NCBI RefSeq assembly: GCF_004353925.1
Contig: NZ_SMOK01000004.1
Coordinates: forward strand, 124,001-188,000
Length of the DNA: 64,000 nucleotides
Direction of reading: 5' to 3'
Source: Pseudomonas sp. H9
Lineage (GTDB): Bacteria > Pseudomonadota > Gammaproteobacteria > Pseudomonadales > Pseudomonadaceae
The notes under the pieces were generated by a model. That model saw only the letters and a list, made by a program, of their open reading frames with translations, was not told where the DNA came from and searched no databases. Positions 27,587 to 37,103 of the stretch are shown here, piece after piece; positions within the stretch are counted from its first letter, which is position 1, and each line of letters begins with the position of its first letter. Position numbers and translations under genes: made by a program.

Positions 27587-28405
27587 TCATTCGATCTCGA
27601 ACAACCCATTGCTGACAGGCCCGACGCTGAGCCGCTCGCGCACGTCATCATCGATGCGCGGATCATCCGGACGGTACAGTTTTACCTGACGGTAGGCATT
27701 GATGCGGTTGATCTCCGTGCCCAGGTACTCCCACACCACCCGGGTGCAGGCCGGGGTGCGTCGGTCGCCGCTGGACACCCCGGTTTTCAAACCGTTGAGC
27801 CGGGTGATACGGCTTTTGAAGCTCGGAATCAGGATGGTCTGGCTCATTTCATTGACCGTCAGCGACTCGTAGTCGATGAGAAACAAGCGATCCTGCAACT
27901 GGAACGCCGCCCCCAGATAGCGACAACGCACCCAGTCTTCGGCCTGTACATCGGTGCTGCTCGAACGTTCCTGGCGCTCCTGACGCTCGAACAGAAAAGT
28001 GCCCCGCTCTTCGCGCAGATGAACCAGCGACAGCAGGATCAAGCCCGGCACCGACATGCAGTTGGAGTACTCGAAGTAATAACCGCAATAGCGCGAGAGG
28101 TTGCCGCTCTGCTCGCGCAATGGCTTGAGCAAGTCGCTCAGCGGGTCTGCCGGTGAGGCGGCGACGGTGGCCGGATTGCGCGCGCCGATCAAACGGGCGA
28201 ACTGCTCAGGTGGTAACCCCAGCTCGTAATCCTCCACGCCGAAGAAATCACCGATGCGCTTGAGGTTGAAAGGTGTCGGTTGGCTTTGCCCGCTCAGGTA
28301 CTTGTTGAACTGCGCACGGTTGATCGACAGCTGGCGGCAAACCTCTGAAATAGAGCGGTAGTGGCTGCAGGCGAGTTTGAGGTTGATACCGAGATTTTCG
28401 CTCAT
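27587..28405 (-). CDS. XRE-type helix-turn-helix transcriptional regulator
   Basis: 272 aa from ATG 28405. The N-terminal DNA-binding domain (about 5-65) has SISEVCRQLSINRAQFNKYLSGQSQPTPFNLKRIGDFF, a clear Cro/CI-type helix-turn-helix. The rest is a ligand-sensing-like domain without a name I can give. It diverges from the AGCS symporter and asparaginase genes over a 177-nt gap and is a candidate regulator of them. Reading frames that continue upstream of this Met lie across the promoter region and are not used. Confidence 0.82.
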   Translation of the reverse strand: MSENLGINLKLACSHYRSISEVCRQLSINRAQFNKYLSGQSQPTPFNLKRIGDFFGVEDYELGLPPEQFARLIGARNPATVAASPADPLSDLLKPLREQSGNLSRYCGYYFEYSNCMSVPGLILLSLVHLREERGTFLFERQERQERSSSTDVQAEDWVRCRYLGAAFQLQDRLFLIDYESLTVNEMSQTILIPSFKSRITRLNGLKTGVSSGDRRTPACTRVVWEYLGTEINRINAYRQVKLYRPDDPRIDDDVRERLSVGPVSNGLFEIE

Positions 28406-28582
28406 GCGATCCGTTCCAGGTGATGCGACAGGCGCCAGTTTAGCATCAAGTCGCGTCAACTCAGAGCAACATGCGAAATTGTAACAACGTTTATCTTGGC
28501 CAACTATGCGCGCCCAGGGCACGACGCATCGACGGCGGCCCTGTCGTCTTTCATGCAAAAAAACAAGAATCGAGGTTACTCC

Positions 28583-30028
28583 ATGCTCGAAGCGCTCAAC
28601 GATTTCCTTTCGGGGAAACTCCTCATCGTGCTCATCGTCGGACTCGGCAGCTATTTCACCCTGCGCTCCCGCTTTGTCCAATTCCGCCACTTCGGCCACA
28701 TGTTCGGTGTTTTCAAGGAGTCGTTGCGCGGCCAGGCCGGCCAACTGAGTTCGTTCCAGGCGCTGATGCTGAGCCTGGCCGGTCGAGTGGGTGCGGGCAA
28801 CATTGCCGGTGTCGGCATCGCCGTTACCCTGGGCGGCCCTGGTGCCGTGTTCTGGATGTGGGTCACTGCGCTGGTGGGGATGTCCAGCAGCTTTTTTGAA
28901 TGCACCCTGGCTCAAGTCTACAAACGCAGCGATGGTGACGGCTTGTACCGTGGCGGTCCGGCCTACTACATCCAGCACGGCCTGAAACTCAAGACCATGG
29001 CCGTGGTGTTCTCGCTGCTGTTGCTGGTGACCTACGGCTTTGCCTTCAATGGCCTGCAGTCGTACACCGTAACTCACTCACTGCAGAATGCATTCGGCTT
29101 TGAACCGCAACACACCGGCGTCGCGCTGGCAGTGCTGTTGGCTATCGTCTTTCTGGGTGGCATTAAACGTATTGCGGCGGTTTCCGACCTGCTGGTGCCA
29201 GTCAAGACGCTGGCCTACATCGGCGTAACCCTGTACGTGATCGGCAGCCAGATCGAACACGTTCCGGCCATGCTGGAAACCATCTTCAAGAGCGCCTTCG
29301 GCCTCGACCCGGCCTTCGGTGGCCTGCTCGGCAGCGCTATTGTCATGGGCGTGAAACGGGGTGTGTTTGCCAACGAAGCGGGCCTTGGCAGTGCGCCGAA
29401 CGTCGCCGCTGTAGCAGCCGTACGTCACCCTGGCGCGCAAGGCGTGGTTCAGGCGTTCAGCGTATTCCTCGACACCTTCGTCATCTGTACCTGCACGGCG
29501 CTGCTGATCCTGCTGTCCGGCTTCTACACCCCAGGCTTTGAAGGCGACGGCATTGTCCTGACCCAGAACTCGCTGGCGGCTGTCGTCGGTGACTGGGGTC
29601 GTTTGTTCGTCAGCGTGGCGCTGTCGCTGTTTGTCTTCACCTGCATTCTGTACAACTACTACCTGGGCGAAAACAGCCTGCAGTTCCTCACTCGTAACCG
29701 CATGGTGCTGCTGGGCTACCGCGCCCTGGTGCTGGCGCTGATCGTTTGGGGTTCGGTGCAAAACCTGTCCACCGTGTTTGCCTTCGCCGACATCACCATG
29801 ACCTGCCTGGCGTTCGTCAACCTGATTGCCCTGGCCCTGCTGTTCAAAATCGGCCTGCGGGTGATGCGCGACTACGACGAGCAACGCAAAGCCGGTATCA
29901 AACAACCCGTGTTTGATGCCTCGAAGTTCAGCGACCTGGATCTGGACCTGCAAGCCTGGCCAACCAACCCGGCGACTACAGCCCAAAGCCCGGTCACTGC
30001 AACTGCTACTGCGCAGCCGCAGCACTGA
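28583..30028 (+). CDS. Alanine/glycine:cation symporter (AGCS family)
   Basis: 481 aa from ATG 28583 (GAGGTTACTCC upstream). It shows the family opening YFTLRSRFVQFRHFGHMF, SLAGRVGAGNIAGVGIAVTLGGPGAVFWMWV (the AGCS signature) and MGVKRGVFANEAGLGSAPNVAA, with about 10-11 membrane segments. It carries a small neutral amino acid inward with Na+ or H+. A TGA-T-ATG junction links it to the asparaginase gene, so the imported substrate may be related to that enzyme. Confidence 0.92.
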   Translation: MLEALNDFLSGKLLIVLIVGLGSYFTLRSRFVQFRHFGHMFGVFKESLRGQAGQLSSFQALMLSLAGRVGAGNIAGVGIAVTLGGPGAVFWMWVTALVGMSSSFFECTLAQVYKRSDGDGLYRGGPAYYIQHGLKLKTMAVVFSLLLLVTYGFAFNGLQSYTVTHSLQNAFGFEPQHTGVALAVLLAIVFLGGIKRIAAVSDLLVPVKTLAYIGVTLYVIGSQIEHVPAMLETIFKSAFGLDPAFGGLLGSAIVMGVKRGVFANEAGLGSAPNVAAVAAVRHPGAQGVVQAFSVFLDTFVICTCTALLILLSGFYTPGFEGDGIVLTQNSLAAVVGDWGRLFVSVALSLFVFTCILYNYYLGENSLQFLTRNRMVLLGYRALVLALIVWGSVQNLSTVFAFADITMTCLAFVNLIALALLFKIGLRVMRDYDEQRKAGIKQPVFDASKFSDLDLDLQAWPTNPATTAQSPVTATATAQPQH

Positions 30029-30029
30029 T

Positions 30030-31022
30030 ATGCGCGCCGTGAAAAACCTGCTGGTGCTCTATACCGGAGGCACCATCGGCATGCTCGAAACCCCGCAGGG
30101 CCTGGCGCCTGCGGGTGGTTTCGAGCCACGCATGCGTGACTATCTGGCAACCAACCCACACGCGCCCACCATCGGCTGGACATTGCGTGAGCTCTCACCG
30201 TTGCTCGACAGCGCCAACATGCAGCAAGCCAACTGGCTGGCGATGTGCGATGCGATTGTCGAGGCGGTGAAGCAAGAGGGTCACGACGGCGTTCTGGTGC
30301 TGCATGGCACCGATACCCTGGCCTACAGCGCAGCCGCCCTGTCGTTTCTGTTGCTTGGGCTGGATGTACCGGTGGTGCTGACCGGCTCGATGCTGCCTGC
30401 CGGTGCGCCAAACAGTGATGCCTGGAGCAACCTGTGCGGCGCCTTGAGCCTGTTCGAAACTGGCGTAGCCGACGGCGTGCATCTGTATTTCGCCGGTCAG
30501 CTGCTACACGGTGCCCGCGCCAGCAAACTGCGCAGCGAAGCCTTCAATGCCTTTGCCGCACTGCCGCGTCACCGTGAGGGCCAACGTGCTGAACAGGTGC
30601 CGGCGGTACTCACCTACTGTCAGCCCCGGGTGCCGGTGAATCTGGCCGTGTTGCCCATCTTTCCAGGGTTACAGGCCGCACATGTGCGGGCGCTGATCGA
30701 CAGTGGTGTCAAAGGCTTGCTGCTGGAATGCTACGGCAGCGGCACCGGCCCTTCCGATGACCTGGCGTTGCTTAAGGTCCTGACCGAGGCGCGCCAGCGT
30801 GGTGTGCTGATGGTCGCGGTCAGCCAATGTCCTGAAGGCAGTGTGATGTTCGACACTTACGCGGCAGGCAGCCGACTGCGCGATGCTGGCTTGATATCGG
30901 CCGGTGGCATGACCCGCGAGGCGGCATTAGGCAAACTGTTCTCGCTACTGGGTGCCGGGCTGGATGTGGCCACCGCGCAGCACTGGTTCGCCCTGGACCT
31001 GTGTGGGGAAAGGGCGCAGTAG
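30030..31022 (+). CDS. ansA: Asparaginase, type I-like
   Basis: 330 aa from ATG 30030, one base after the symporter stop. It has both catalytic threonine motifs: YTGGTIG near residue 15 and HGTDTLAYSAAAL near residue 95, as in bacterial L-asparaginases. There is no signal peptide, so it is cytoplasmic (type I-like). The neighbour symporter suggests a scavenging role for asparagine or related amides. The 3' end of the gene is only 3 nt from the tRNA-Sec gene on the other strand. Confidence 0.9.
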   Translation: MRAVKNLLVLYTGGTIGMLETPQGLAPAGGFEPRMRDYLATNPHAPTIGWTLRELSPLLDSANMQQANWLAMCDAIVEAVKQEGHDGVLVLHGTDTLAYSAAALSFLLLGLDVPVVLTGSMLPAGAPNSDAWSNLCGALSLFETGVADGVHLYFAGQLLHGARASKLRSEAFNAFAALPRHREGQRAEQVPAVLTYCQPRVPVNLAVLPIFPGLQAAHVRALIDSGVKGLLLECYGSGTGPSDDLALLKVLTEARQRGVLMVAVSQCPEGSVMFDTYAAGSRLRDAGLISAGGMTREAALGKLFSLLGAGLDVATAQHWFALDLCGERAQ

Positions 31023-31025
31023 AAA

Positions 31026-31121
31026 TGGCGGAAGGCAGCGGGAGTCGAACCTGCCCGGGAACGGCTGCCGTCCCCAACCGGGTTTGAAGCCCGGCCGCGC
31101 CACCGGGCGCGATTGCCTTCC
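31026..31121 (-). tRNA. selC: tRNA-Sec (anticodon TCA)
   Basis: A 96-nt gene with encoded CCA (31026-31028 as tgg). The acceptor stem is the 8-bp type (GGAAGGCA with TGCCTTCC), there is a long extra arm, and the anticodon TCA is at 31085-31087. It decodes the in-frame TGA in fdnG. It lies just downstream of selB, in the same orientation, and has 3 nt between its end and the stop of the asparaginase gene on the opposite strand. Confidence 0.97.
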
Positions 31122-31127
31122 TTGAAC

Positions 31128-33047
31128 TCAATGCCCTGGCGATTGTGCCAGGGCGCTGTCAGCACGGACCTGACGTCGGTCACCGACGCGCCTGGTCAGG
31201 CCTATCCGATCAAAATACTCCAGCACCTGAATACTGCGCTTGCGGCCGATGCCCAGCACATCACGAAACGCCGTGACTTGCACCACGGGATCGTCGCTGG
31301 CCAGCTGCAAGAGCATAGCTGCCATTTGTCGGATTGTGGCCTCAGGATAGAACAGATCACGCACCACTTGGTGCACCTGGCCCAGGCGCGAGAGTTTGCG
31401 CAGCAACATGCGAACCTGCGCCTCTTCTTGCAGCAGTGTTCTGGCGAGGTCACGCACCCAAGGTGGATCGAACTGCCCTTGTTGCAACAACGGCAGCACC
31501 TGTAGCCACAACGCCTCGTCCGCTTCGCTCAGCCGTACCTGATGTTCTGGCAAGTGCAGCCAGGGCCCATTGCCAACAATGGCCCCGCTGGCGAGCAACT
31601 CATCCAGAAGACTGATAAACCCCGGACGCTCCAGCGCCAGGGCCACGAAGCGGCGCAACCGATCACGATCGGGGCCGAGCTGATCTGGCTCTTGCTCGTG
31701 AAAATGCCCCAACTGCTCCAGCACCTTATGCTTCAAGCCCTGCCAACGCGCGGTGGTGAACATCAATGGGCCTTGGCGGGTAGCGATGACCTGAACATCC
31801 GTCGGCAACACCCAACTGCTACGCAAACGGTTGAACTGACGCTCCAGACGCTGCGGATCGAGGCCTACTTCGTCATTGGCCAGCAGCGCCGACAAGGCCT
31901 CTTCCAGGCTCTCGGCAGCGGCCAGCGCTTGCAGCTGCGCCAGGCGTGCTTCACTCCGGCGTTGTCGCGCTGGGGCGTATGGATCAAGCACTCGACCGCC
32001 GCCGAGGGTGCGCTGGGCACTGTGATCACGCAGCACCAACCGGTCACCATGCACGGCCTGTAGCGGTGCATTGAGCTGGAGCTGGGCAAACATACGCTCG
32101 CCCGGCAACAGTGATTCGCCTTGCAACAATGCCACTCTCGCGCTGACATCCTGGGTGCCCAAGTGCACATGCACCGGACTGAAGTGGGCAAAGCTACGGG
32201 TTTCACTGGCCAGCAACTGCAGCTCGATATCCACCCTTTGTGTCGGCCCGTGCAACCACTCGGCAAGCAACCAGTCGCCACGGTGAATCTGCGCCAGCTC
32301 CAGGCGCTCGGCACTGATGTTCAACGCCACCCGCTGCCCCGCCCAGGCCTCGGCCACCATTTGGTTCTGCGCATGCAGCCCACGCACCCGCACCGACTTT
32401 CCAGCCTTGCCCAACGACAGCGTGTCACCCAATTGCACCTGGCCATCCAGCGCAGTGCCCGTCACCACGATGCCGGCACCGGCTACAGCAAACGCACGGT
32501 CGATGGCCAAACGAAAACCGCCCCGACGACTGCGCTCGCGCACCTCACCCTGAGCGGCGATCAACGCCTGACGCAAGGTGTCGACGCCCTCGCCGGTTAC
32601 GCTGGAGAGTGGAAATTGTGCCGCGCCAGCATAAAACCCAGCCGCCAGCAGCTCTCTGACTTGCGCTTGCACCTCCTGCACCCGGCGCGGCTCCACGCGG
32701 TCGCACTTGCTGATGGCCACCAGCAACCGGGGAATGCCCAACAACTGAACGATTGCCAAGTGTTCGCGAGTCTGCGGCATCACGCCGTCATCGGCTGCAA
32801 TGACCAATACCACCAAATCAACACCCTGAGCCCCGGCCAGCATGTTGTGGATAAACCGCTCATGCCCCGGCACATCAATGAAGCCGGTCAACGGCGCCCC
32901 GGCTTCCAGGCTCGCGTAGCGATAGCCCAGGTCGATGGTCATGCCACGTTCGCGTTCCTCACGACGGTGATCACCTGTCTGACCGGTCAGGGCGGCCAAC
33001 AGCGAGGTTTTGCCATGGTCAATATGACCTGCCGTGCCGACAATCAC
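31128..33047 (-). CDS. selB: Selenocysteine-specific elongation factor SelB
   Basis: A 639-aa GTPase that delivers Sec-tRNA(Sec) to UGA codons carrying a SECIS hairpin. The G domain shows [22 protein letters not shown] and SKCD (in VAISKCDRV); four winged-helix repeats for the hairpin follow in the C-terminal half (about 370-639). It overlaps selA by 4 nt and is followed 6 nt later by selC. Full length compared with E. coli SelB (614 aa). Confidence 0.97.
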   Translation of the reverse strand: MIVGTAGHIDHGKTSLLAALTGQTGDHRREERERGMTIDLGYRYASLEAGAPLTGFIDVPGHERFIHNMLAGAQGVDLVVLVIAADDGVMPQTREHLAIVQLLGIPRLLVAISKCDRVEPRRVQEVQAQVRELLAAGFYAGAAQFPLSSVTGEGVDTLRQALIAAQGEVRERSRRGGFRLAIDRAFAVAGAGIVVTGTALDGQVQLGDTLSLGKAGKSVRVRGLHAQNQMVAEAWAGQRVALNISAERLELAQIHRGDWLLAEWLHGPTQRVDIELQLLASETRSFAHFSPVHVHLGTQDVSARVALLQGESLLPGERMFAQLQLNAPLQAVHGDRLVLRDHSAQRTLGGGRVLDPYAPARQRRSEARLAQLQALAAAESLEEALSALLANDEVGLDPQRLERQFNRLRSSWVLPTDVQVIATRQGPLMFTTARWQGLKHKVLEQLGHFHEQEPDQLGPDRDRLRRFVALALERPGFISLLDELLASGAIVGNGPWLHLPEHQVRLSEADEALWLQVLPLLQQGQFDPPWVRDLARTLLQEEAQVRMLLRKLSRLGQVHQVVRDLFYPEATIRQMAAMLLQLASDDPVVQVTAFRDVLGIGRKRSIQVLEYFDRIGLTRRVGDRRQVRADSALAQSPGH

Positions 33048-34474
33048 CTCGCCGCCTCCACCCAGCGCAACTGAGGCAACTGCGCGAGCCAGCCGGCTTC
33101 GTCATCCAGTTGCCGCAGATCAAGCCACAGCGCGTCATCATCGATACGCCCGAGCACCGGGATCGGCAGGTTCCGTAGAGCCTCCTCAAGGCCACGCAGA
33201 TAACGACCACGCAAGCGTTTGGACAACTGAGGCCGCAGGCACAACGCAGCACTGGCCAACCGGGCGACAGGCTGGCTGCCACTGCCAATCATGCTCAGCG
33301 CAGGCACAGCGGTAACTTCCCAGTCAGCCCCCAACACCTGACCGAGCATAGGCGCCAGGCGCTCAGCCTGGGCAAGAATCTCTGGCTGAGGCCGAGTAAG
33401 CAACCGCAAGCTGGGCAACCGCTCAGCCAGCAAGTCAGGGTTGCGGTACAAGCCCAGTACAGCTTCCAGCGCAGCAAGGGTCAGTTTGTCGACCCTGAGG
33501 GCGCGCTTGAGCGGGTTCTTCTTGATCTTCGTAATCAGTTCCTTGCGTCCGACGATAATGCCGGCCTGAGGGCCACCCAAGAGTTTGTCGCCACTGAAGG
33601 TGACGATATCCGCACCATCGGCCAGTGCCTGGCGCACGGTCGGCTCGGCAGGCAGCCCCCAGCGCGTCAGGTCGAGCAAGCTGCCGCTGCCCAGGTCTTC
33701 GAGCAGTGGCAAACCATGCTGGTGAGCCAGTTGCGCCAGCGCCTTGGTCTGAACCTGGGTGGTAAAGCCCTGAATGCTGTAATTGCTGCAGTGCACGCGC
33801 ATCAGCAGGCCACTGCGCGGGCCGATGGCCGCCTCGTAGTCACGGGCGTGGGTGCGGTTGGTGGTGCCGACTTCATGCAGTTTGACCCCGGCACGCGCCA
33901 TGATGTCGGGGATACGGAAGGCACCACCGATTTCGATCAACTCGCCACGGGAGATGATGCCTTCCTTGCGCGCACCCAAGCTGTTGAGCGCCAGCAAGAC
34001 AGCGGCGGCGTTGTTATTGACAACCGTAACGGCCTCGGCGCCAGTCAGCTCGCGGATCAAGCCTTCAATCAGGTCGTCGCGATCGCCACGCTTGCCCGTG
34101 GCCAGATCGAATTCGAGGTTCAGCGGGTAACGCGCGGCCATTTGCACAGCATCGATGGCTTCCTGCGGCAACAGTGCCCGCCCCAGGTTAGTGTGCAACA
34201 CCGTGCCGGTGAGGTTGAACACGCGCCTTACCTGACTACGGTGCTGAGCGGCGAGCCGTTCGCCGGCACGACCAACAAGCACGGCCTCCGCTAACTCTGC
34301 GGCTTCCAGTTGGCCGAGCCTGGCAGGCTCGCGCAGATCGTCGAGGAGTTGGCGCAGGGTAGCGAGCAGTGCATCACGGCCGTAACGGTCGGTGAGCGGC
34401 TGGCTGGCGGGGTGGCGCAACAGGGCGTCGATGGAGGGCAGGCGTATCGGGAGTTTGGCGAGGTTGGAGGGCAT
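33044..34474 (-). CDS. selA: L-seryl-tRNA(Sec) selenium transferase
   Basis: A 476-aa PLP enzyme that turns Ser-tRNA(Sec) into Sec-tRNA(Sec) using selenophosphate. The PLP lysine sits in [16 protein letters not shown], and the N-terminal tRNA-binding region is present ([12 protein letters not shown]). I start at ATG 34474, preceded by GAAGG at 11 nt; an in-frame TTG at 34492 would add six residues. It overlaps selB. selD, which makes the selenophosphate, is not in this window. Confidence 0.97.
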   Translation of the reverse strand: MPSNLAKLPIRLPSIDALLRHPASQPLTDRYGRDALLATLRQLLDDLREPARLGQLEAAELAEAVLVGRAGERLAAQHRSQVRRVFNLTGTVLHTNLGRALLPQEAIDAVQMAARYPLNLEFDLATGKRGDRDDLIEGLIRELTGAEAVTVVNNNAAAVLLALNSLGARKEGIISRGELIEIGGAFRIPDIMARAGVKLHEVGTTNRTHARDYEAAIGPRSGLLMRVHCSNYSIQGFTTQVQTKALAQLAHQHGLPLLEDLGSGSLLDLTRWGLPAEPTVRQALADGADIVTFSGDKLLGGPQAGIIVGRKELITKIKKNPLKRALRVDKLTLAALEAVLGLYRNPDLLAERLPSLRLLTRPQPEILAQAERLAPMLGQVLGADWEVTAVPALSMIGSGSQPVARLASAALCLRPQLSKRLRGRYLRGLEEALRNLPIPVLGRIDDDALWLDLRQLDDEAGWLAQLPQLRWVEAAR

Positions 34475-34504
34475 GCAAAAGGTTACCTTCAACAGTGTGG
34501 ACCT

Positions 34505-34555
34505 GATCGCGGGGCAAGCCCGCTCCCACAGTTATTTCCCCTGTGGGAGCGCGAT
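34505..34555. repeat. Damaged REP pair between fdhE and selA
   Basis: The first copy (34505-34529) is complete, but the facing copy (34542-34555, GTGGGAGCGCGAT) has lost the central GGGCTTGCCCCGC stretch. The hairpin is therefore shortened compared with the other pairs of the window. Confidence 0.8.
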
Positions 34556-34571
34556 AATGTAGACCCTAGCC

Positions 34572-35498
34572 TCACTCCCCTCCCGGCGCCAACATCAGGT
34601 TGGGTGCCAACCGTTGAAAACCCTCTTGGTCCAGACGCATGTCCAGCGCCAGGCTGGCCAAATCGGCCGACAGCGCCTCTGCCTCGGCATCGCACTCCAG
34701 GTACAACTGTTTGAGGTAACTATTACACCCCGGGCAGCACTCAGCGCGCAGCGGTGCTTTGCCAGCGGCATAGCGGTCATCTTCAAGGTTGAAGTAGGTC
34801 AGCCCTTTGCTCTGCTCGCAATAGATGCACTTGACCCGCACCACATGCCATTCACACGCGCACAACGAACACACCAGGTAGCGCAGGCCGTTGTATTTGC
34901 CGCGATGGCGAATCACCCCGGCCATTGCCGGTGAACCGCAAGCCGGGCACTGACAAAGGCTGTCGCCCGCCTTGAGTTCAGTGCTGGGTAAATTCAGCAG
35001 CCAATGGCTCCACGCTGCCTGTAGCGCAGCGCCCAAGAATGGCACCAGCGCTGCGGGTACAGCGCTGAACTGCCCGGTCAACAGGGCGATCCCCCAGAGT
35101 TTGCGTTGTTCGTCACTGGCCTCACGCAGACGGCTGACGGCTGCAACCAGTTCGGCGTTGGCCGGTACCGAATAACGCTGCAACAGTGCATCGAGGTAAG
35201 CCAGCCAATGCCCTTCTCGCACCAGGCTGTCGGCGGCAAGCGGCGGCAAGCCGTGCTCCAGGCATAGGCGCTGGCGTTGCGTTTCGGCCGGTGCCGCGAC
35301 CGGCGGCTGGTCAAGCAGGCTTTGCTGGATTCGGCATAACTCGGCAACCAGGTGCAGGTAATCAGCCAGCGTATTACCCGCTGCGAGGGTATCCAGACGC
35401 GCAGCACGCAAGGCAAACAGGTTGGCAGGAGGCAGGTAGAGAAACGGCGGCGTGCTGGCCGCCGCTTCAATCTGCCCAGGTTCAAGAATAGTGCTCAA
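34572..35498 (-). CDS. fdhE: Formate dehydrogenase accessory protein FdhE
   Basis: 308 aa with the FdhE rubredoxin-like cysteine pairs: CPACGSPAMAG, VCSLCACEWHVVRVKCIYCEQSKGL, and CCPGCNSYLKQL. These bind iron, and the protein is needed for assembling or delivering an active membrane formate dehydrogenase. It follows fdnI by 4 nt and precedes selA, in the same direction. Confidence 0.95.
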   Translation of the reverse strand: MSTILEPGQIEAAASTPPFLYLPPANLFALRAARLDTLAAGNTLADYLHLVAELCRIQQSLLDQPPVAAPAETQRQRLCLEHGLPPLAADSLVREGHWLAYLDALLQRYSVPANAELVAAVSRLREASDEQRKLWGIALLTGQFSAVPAALVPFLGAALQAAWSHWLLNLPSTELKAGDSLCQCPACGSPAMAGVIRHRGKYNGLRYLVCSLCACEWHVVRVKCIYCEQSKGLTYFNLEDDRYAAGKAPLRAECCPGCNSYLKQLYLECDAEAEALSADLASLALDMRLDQEGFQRLAPNLMLAPGGE

Positions 35499-35502
35499 AT
35501 GA

Positions 35503-36156
35503 TCATCCTTTTTTGCTGATCTGCGAGTCGGGTGACTCCTCGCGGGTCACTTCCCGATACCACAGTTCATGGTGCTTCTTCGCCCAGGCGCGGCTGACCC
35601 AACCATGCAGCATGGCGCTGACCGAGCCCTTGATCCAGATCCCGGCATAGATGTGCACAATGATGCTCAGCACCAGCACAAACGCCGCCAGGGCATGCAG
35701 CAGTGTCGCCAGGCGAATCGAGCCGATACTGAAGTACTGGCTGAACCAGGCACGCCAGATCACCACGCCACTGAGCAACAGCACCAGCATGCACAACAGC
35801 AGGGTCCAGAACAGCAGCTTCTGCCCGGGGTTGTACTTGCCGATTGGCGGCACGCCCTCCTCTTCATTACGCATCACCCGACCAATGCCCTTGAGCCACT
35901 GGCGATCATTGGCAATGAAGTAGTTCGCCCGCCAGAAACGCAGCACCAGGCCGAGGAAGAACACGAACATCAACACGCCCATGAACGGGTGCAGGATGCG
36001 CGTCCAGGGCCCACCGCCAAACAGGTGGCTGAGCCAGAACAGCGCCGGATGAAACAGCGCCAGCCCCGACAATGCGGCCATGATGAACAGGATCGCCACT
36101 ACCCAATGGTTGGTCCGTTCGTTAGCGCTGTAGCGCAGGATGGGTTTGTCTTTCAT
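35503..36156 (-). CDS. fdnI: Formate dehydrogenase cytochrome b556 subunit (gamma)
   Basis: A 217-aa four-helix membrane subunit holding two b-type haems and the quinone site. It has the expected histidines: [23 protein letters not shown] near the N-terminus, [38 protein letters not shown] in the C-terminal half. It takes electrons from the beta subunit and passes them to quinone. It overlaps fdnH by 4 nt (ATGA). Confidence 0.95.
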   Translation of the reverse strand: MKDKPILRYSANERTNHWVVAILFIMAALSGLALFHPALFWLSHLFGGGPWTRILHPFMGVLMFVFFLGLVLRFWRANYFIANDRQWLKGIGRVMRNEEEGVPPIGKYNPGQKLLFWTLLLCMLVLLLSGVVIWRAWFSQYFSIGSIRLATLLHALAAFVLVLSIIVHIYAGIWIKGSVSAMLHGWVSRAWAKKHHELWYREVTREESPDSQISKKG

Positions 36157-37103
36157 GGCCGCTCCTCCCCTTGCGCACCCGGCTTGTTCGGGTCATACAC
36201 ATGCACCGTCGGGTCAACCACATGCACGCTGGTGTCGGGTGCACTCGGGTGCTCGTCCTCCTCGACCCGGTTCGGACCGATACGCACATAATGGAAAAAA
36301 CCGGCCAGCACAGCAGCGCCCATCGCCAGTAACGCAAGCGGTTTGCTCACCCCTTTCCACAGCCCTACCAACGGGCTGATCACTGGCTGGTCCGGGAGGC
36401 CTGCGTAGAGCTTTGGCTGGTCGGCGTGATGCAGCACGTACATGACGTGCGTCCCCCCCACACCATCCGGGTCATACAAGCCCGCTTGGTCAAAACCTCG
36501 CGACTTGAGGTCGACGATGCGTTCGGCGGCATGCTCCTTCATGTCCTCCTTGCTGCCAAACACGATGGCGCCGGTTGGGCAGGTTTTCACACATGCCGGT
36601 TCCAGCCCTACCGCGACGCGGTCGGAACACAAGGTGCACTTGTAGGCTTTGTGGTCCTTCTGCGAAATCCGCGGAATGTTGAACGGGCATCCGGTAATGC
36701 AGTAACCGCAGCCGATGCAATGGTCCTGGTTGAAGTCGACGATGCCGTTGGCATGTTTGATGATCGCACCGGGACTCGGGCACGCCTTCAGGCAACCGGG
36801 GTCGGCACAATGCATGCAGCCGTCCTTGCGGATCAGCCACTCCAGGTTGCCTTCGGCGTTCTCATGCTCGGTGAAGCGCATCAGGGTCCAGGTCTCGGCG
36901 CTCAGATCATGAGGGTTATCGTAGGTACCGTAGTTGTGCCCCACCTCGTCGCGCAGCTCGTTCCATTCCGAACACGCCACCTGGCACGCCTTGCAACCGA
37001 TGCACTTGGTGGTGTCGATCAGCTTGGCCACTTCTTCCTGATGGCGGATGGACGACGGTGCCGTGGTAGTGGCCGAACGGGCGATGATGTCTTGGCTAGC
37101 CAT
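36153..37103 (-). CDS. fdnH: Formate dehydrogenase iron-sulfur subunit (beta)
   Basis: A 316-aa ferredoxin-like subunit with four 4Fe-4S sites: [46 protein letters not shown] and [23 protein letters not shown]-terminal transmembrane helix (about 255-275, [20 protein letters not shown]) anchors it. It relays electrons from FdnG to FdnI. The ATG start overlaps the fdnG stop by a single base. Confidence 0.96.
   Translation of the reverse strand: MASQDIIARSATTTAPSSIRHQEEVAKLIDTTKCIGCKACQVACSEWNELRDEVGHNYGTYDNPHDLSAETWTLMRFTEHENAEGNLEWLIRKDGCMHCADPGCLKACPSPGAIIKHANGIVDFNQDHCIGCGYCITGCPFNIPRISQKDHKAYKCTLCSDRVAVGLEPACVKTCPTGAIVFGSKEDMKEHAAERIVDLKSRGFDQAGLYDPDGVGGTHVMYVLHHADQPKLYAGLPDQPVISPLVGLWKGVSKPLALLAMGAAVLAGFFHYVRIGPNRVEEDEHPSAPDTSVHVVDPTVHVYDPNKPGAQGEERP

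Noticed and set aside
31026..31121. selC as an active integration site for the neighbouring block
   Set aside because: No integrase gene and no repeated tRNA 3' end were visible nearby.
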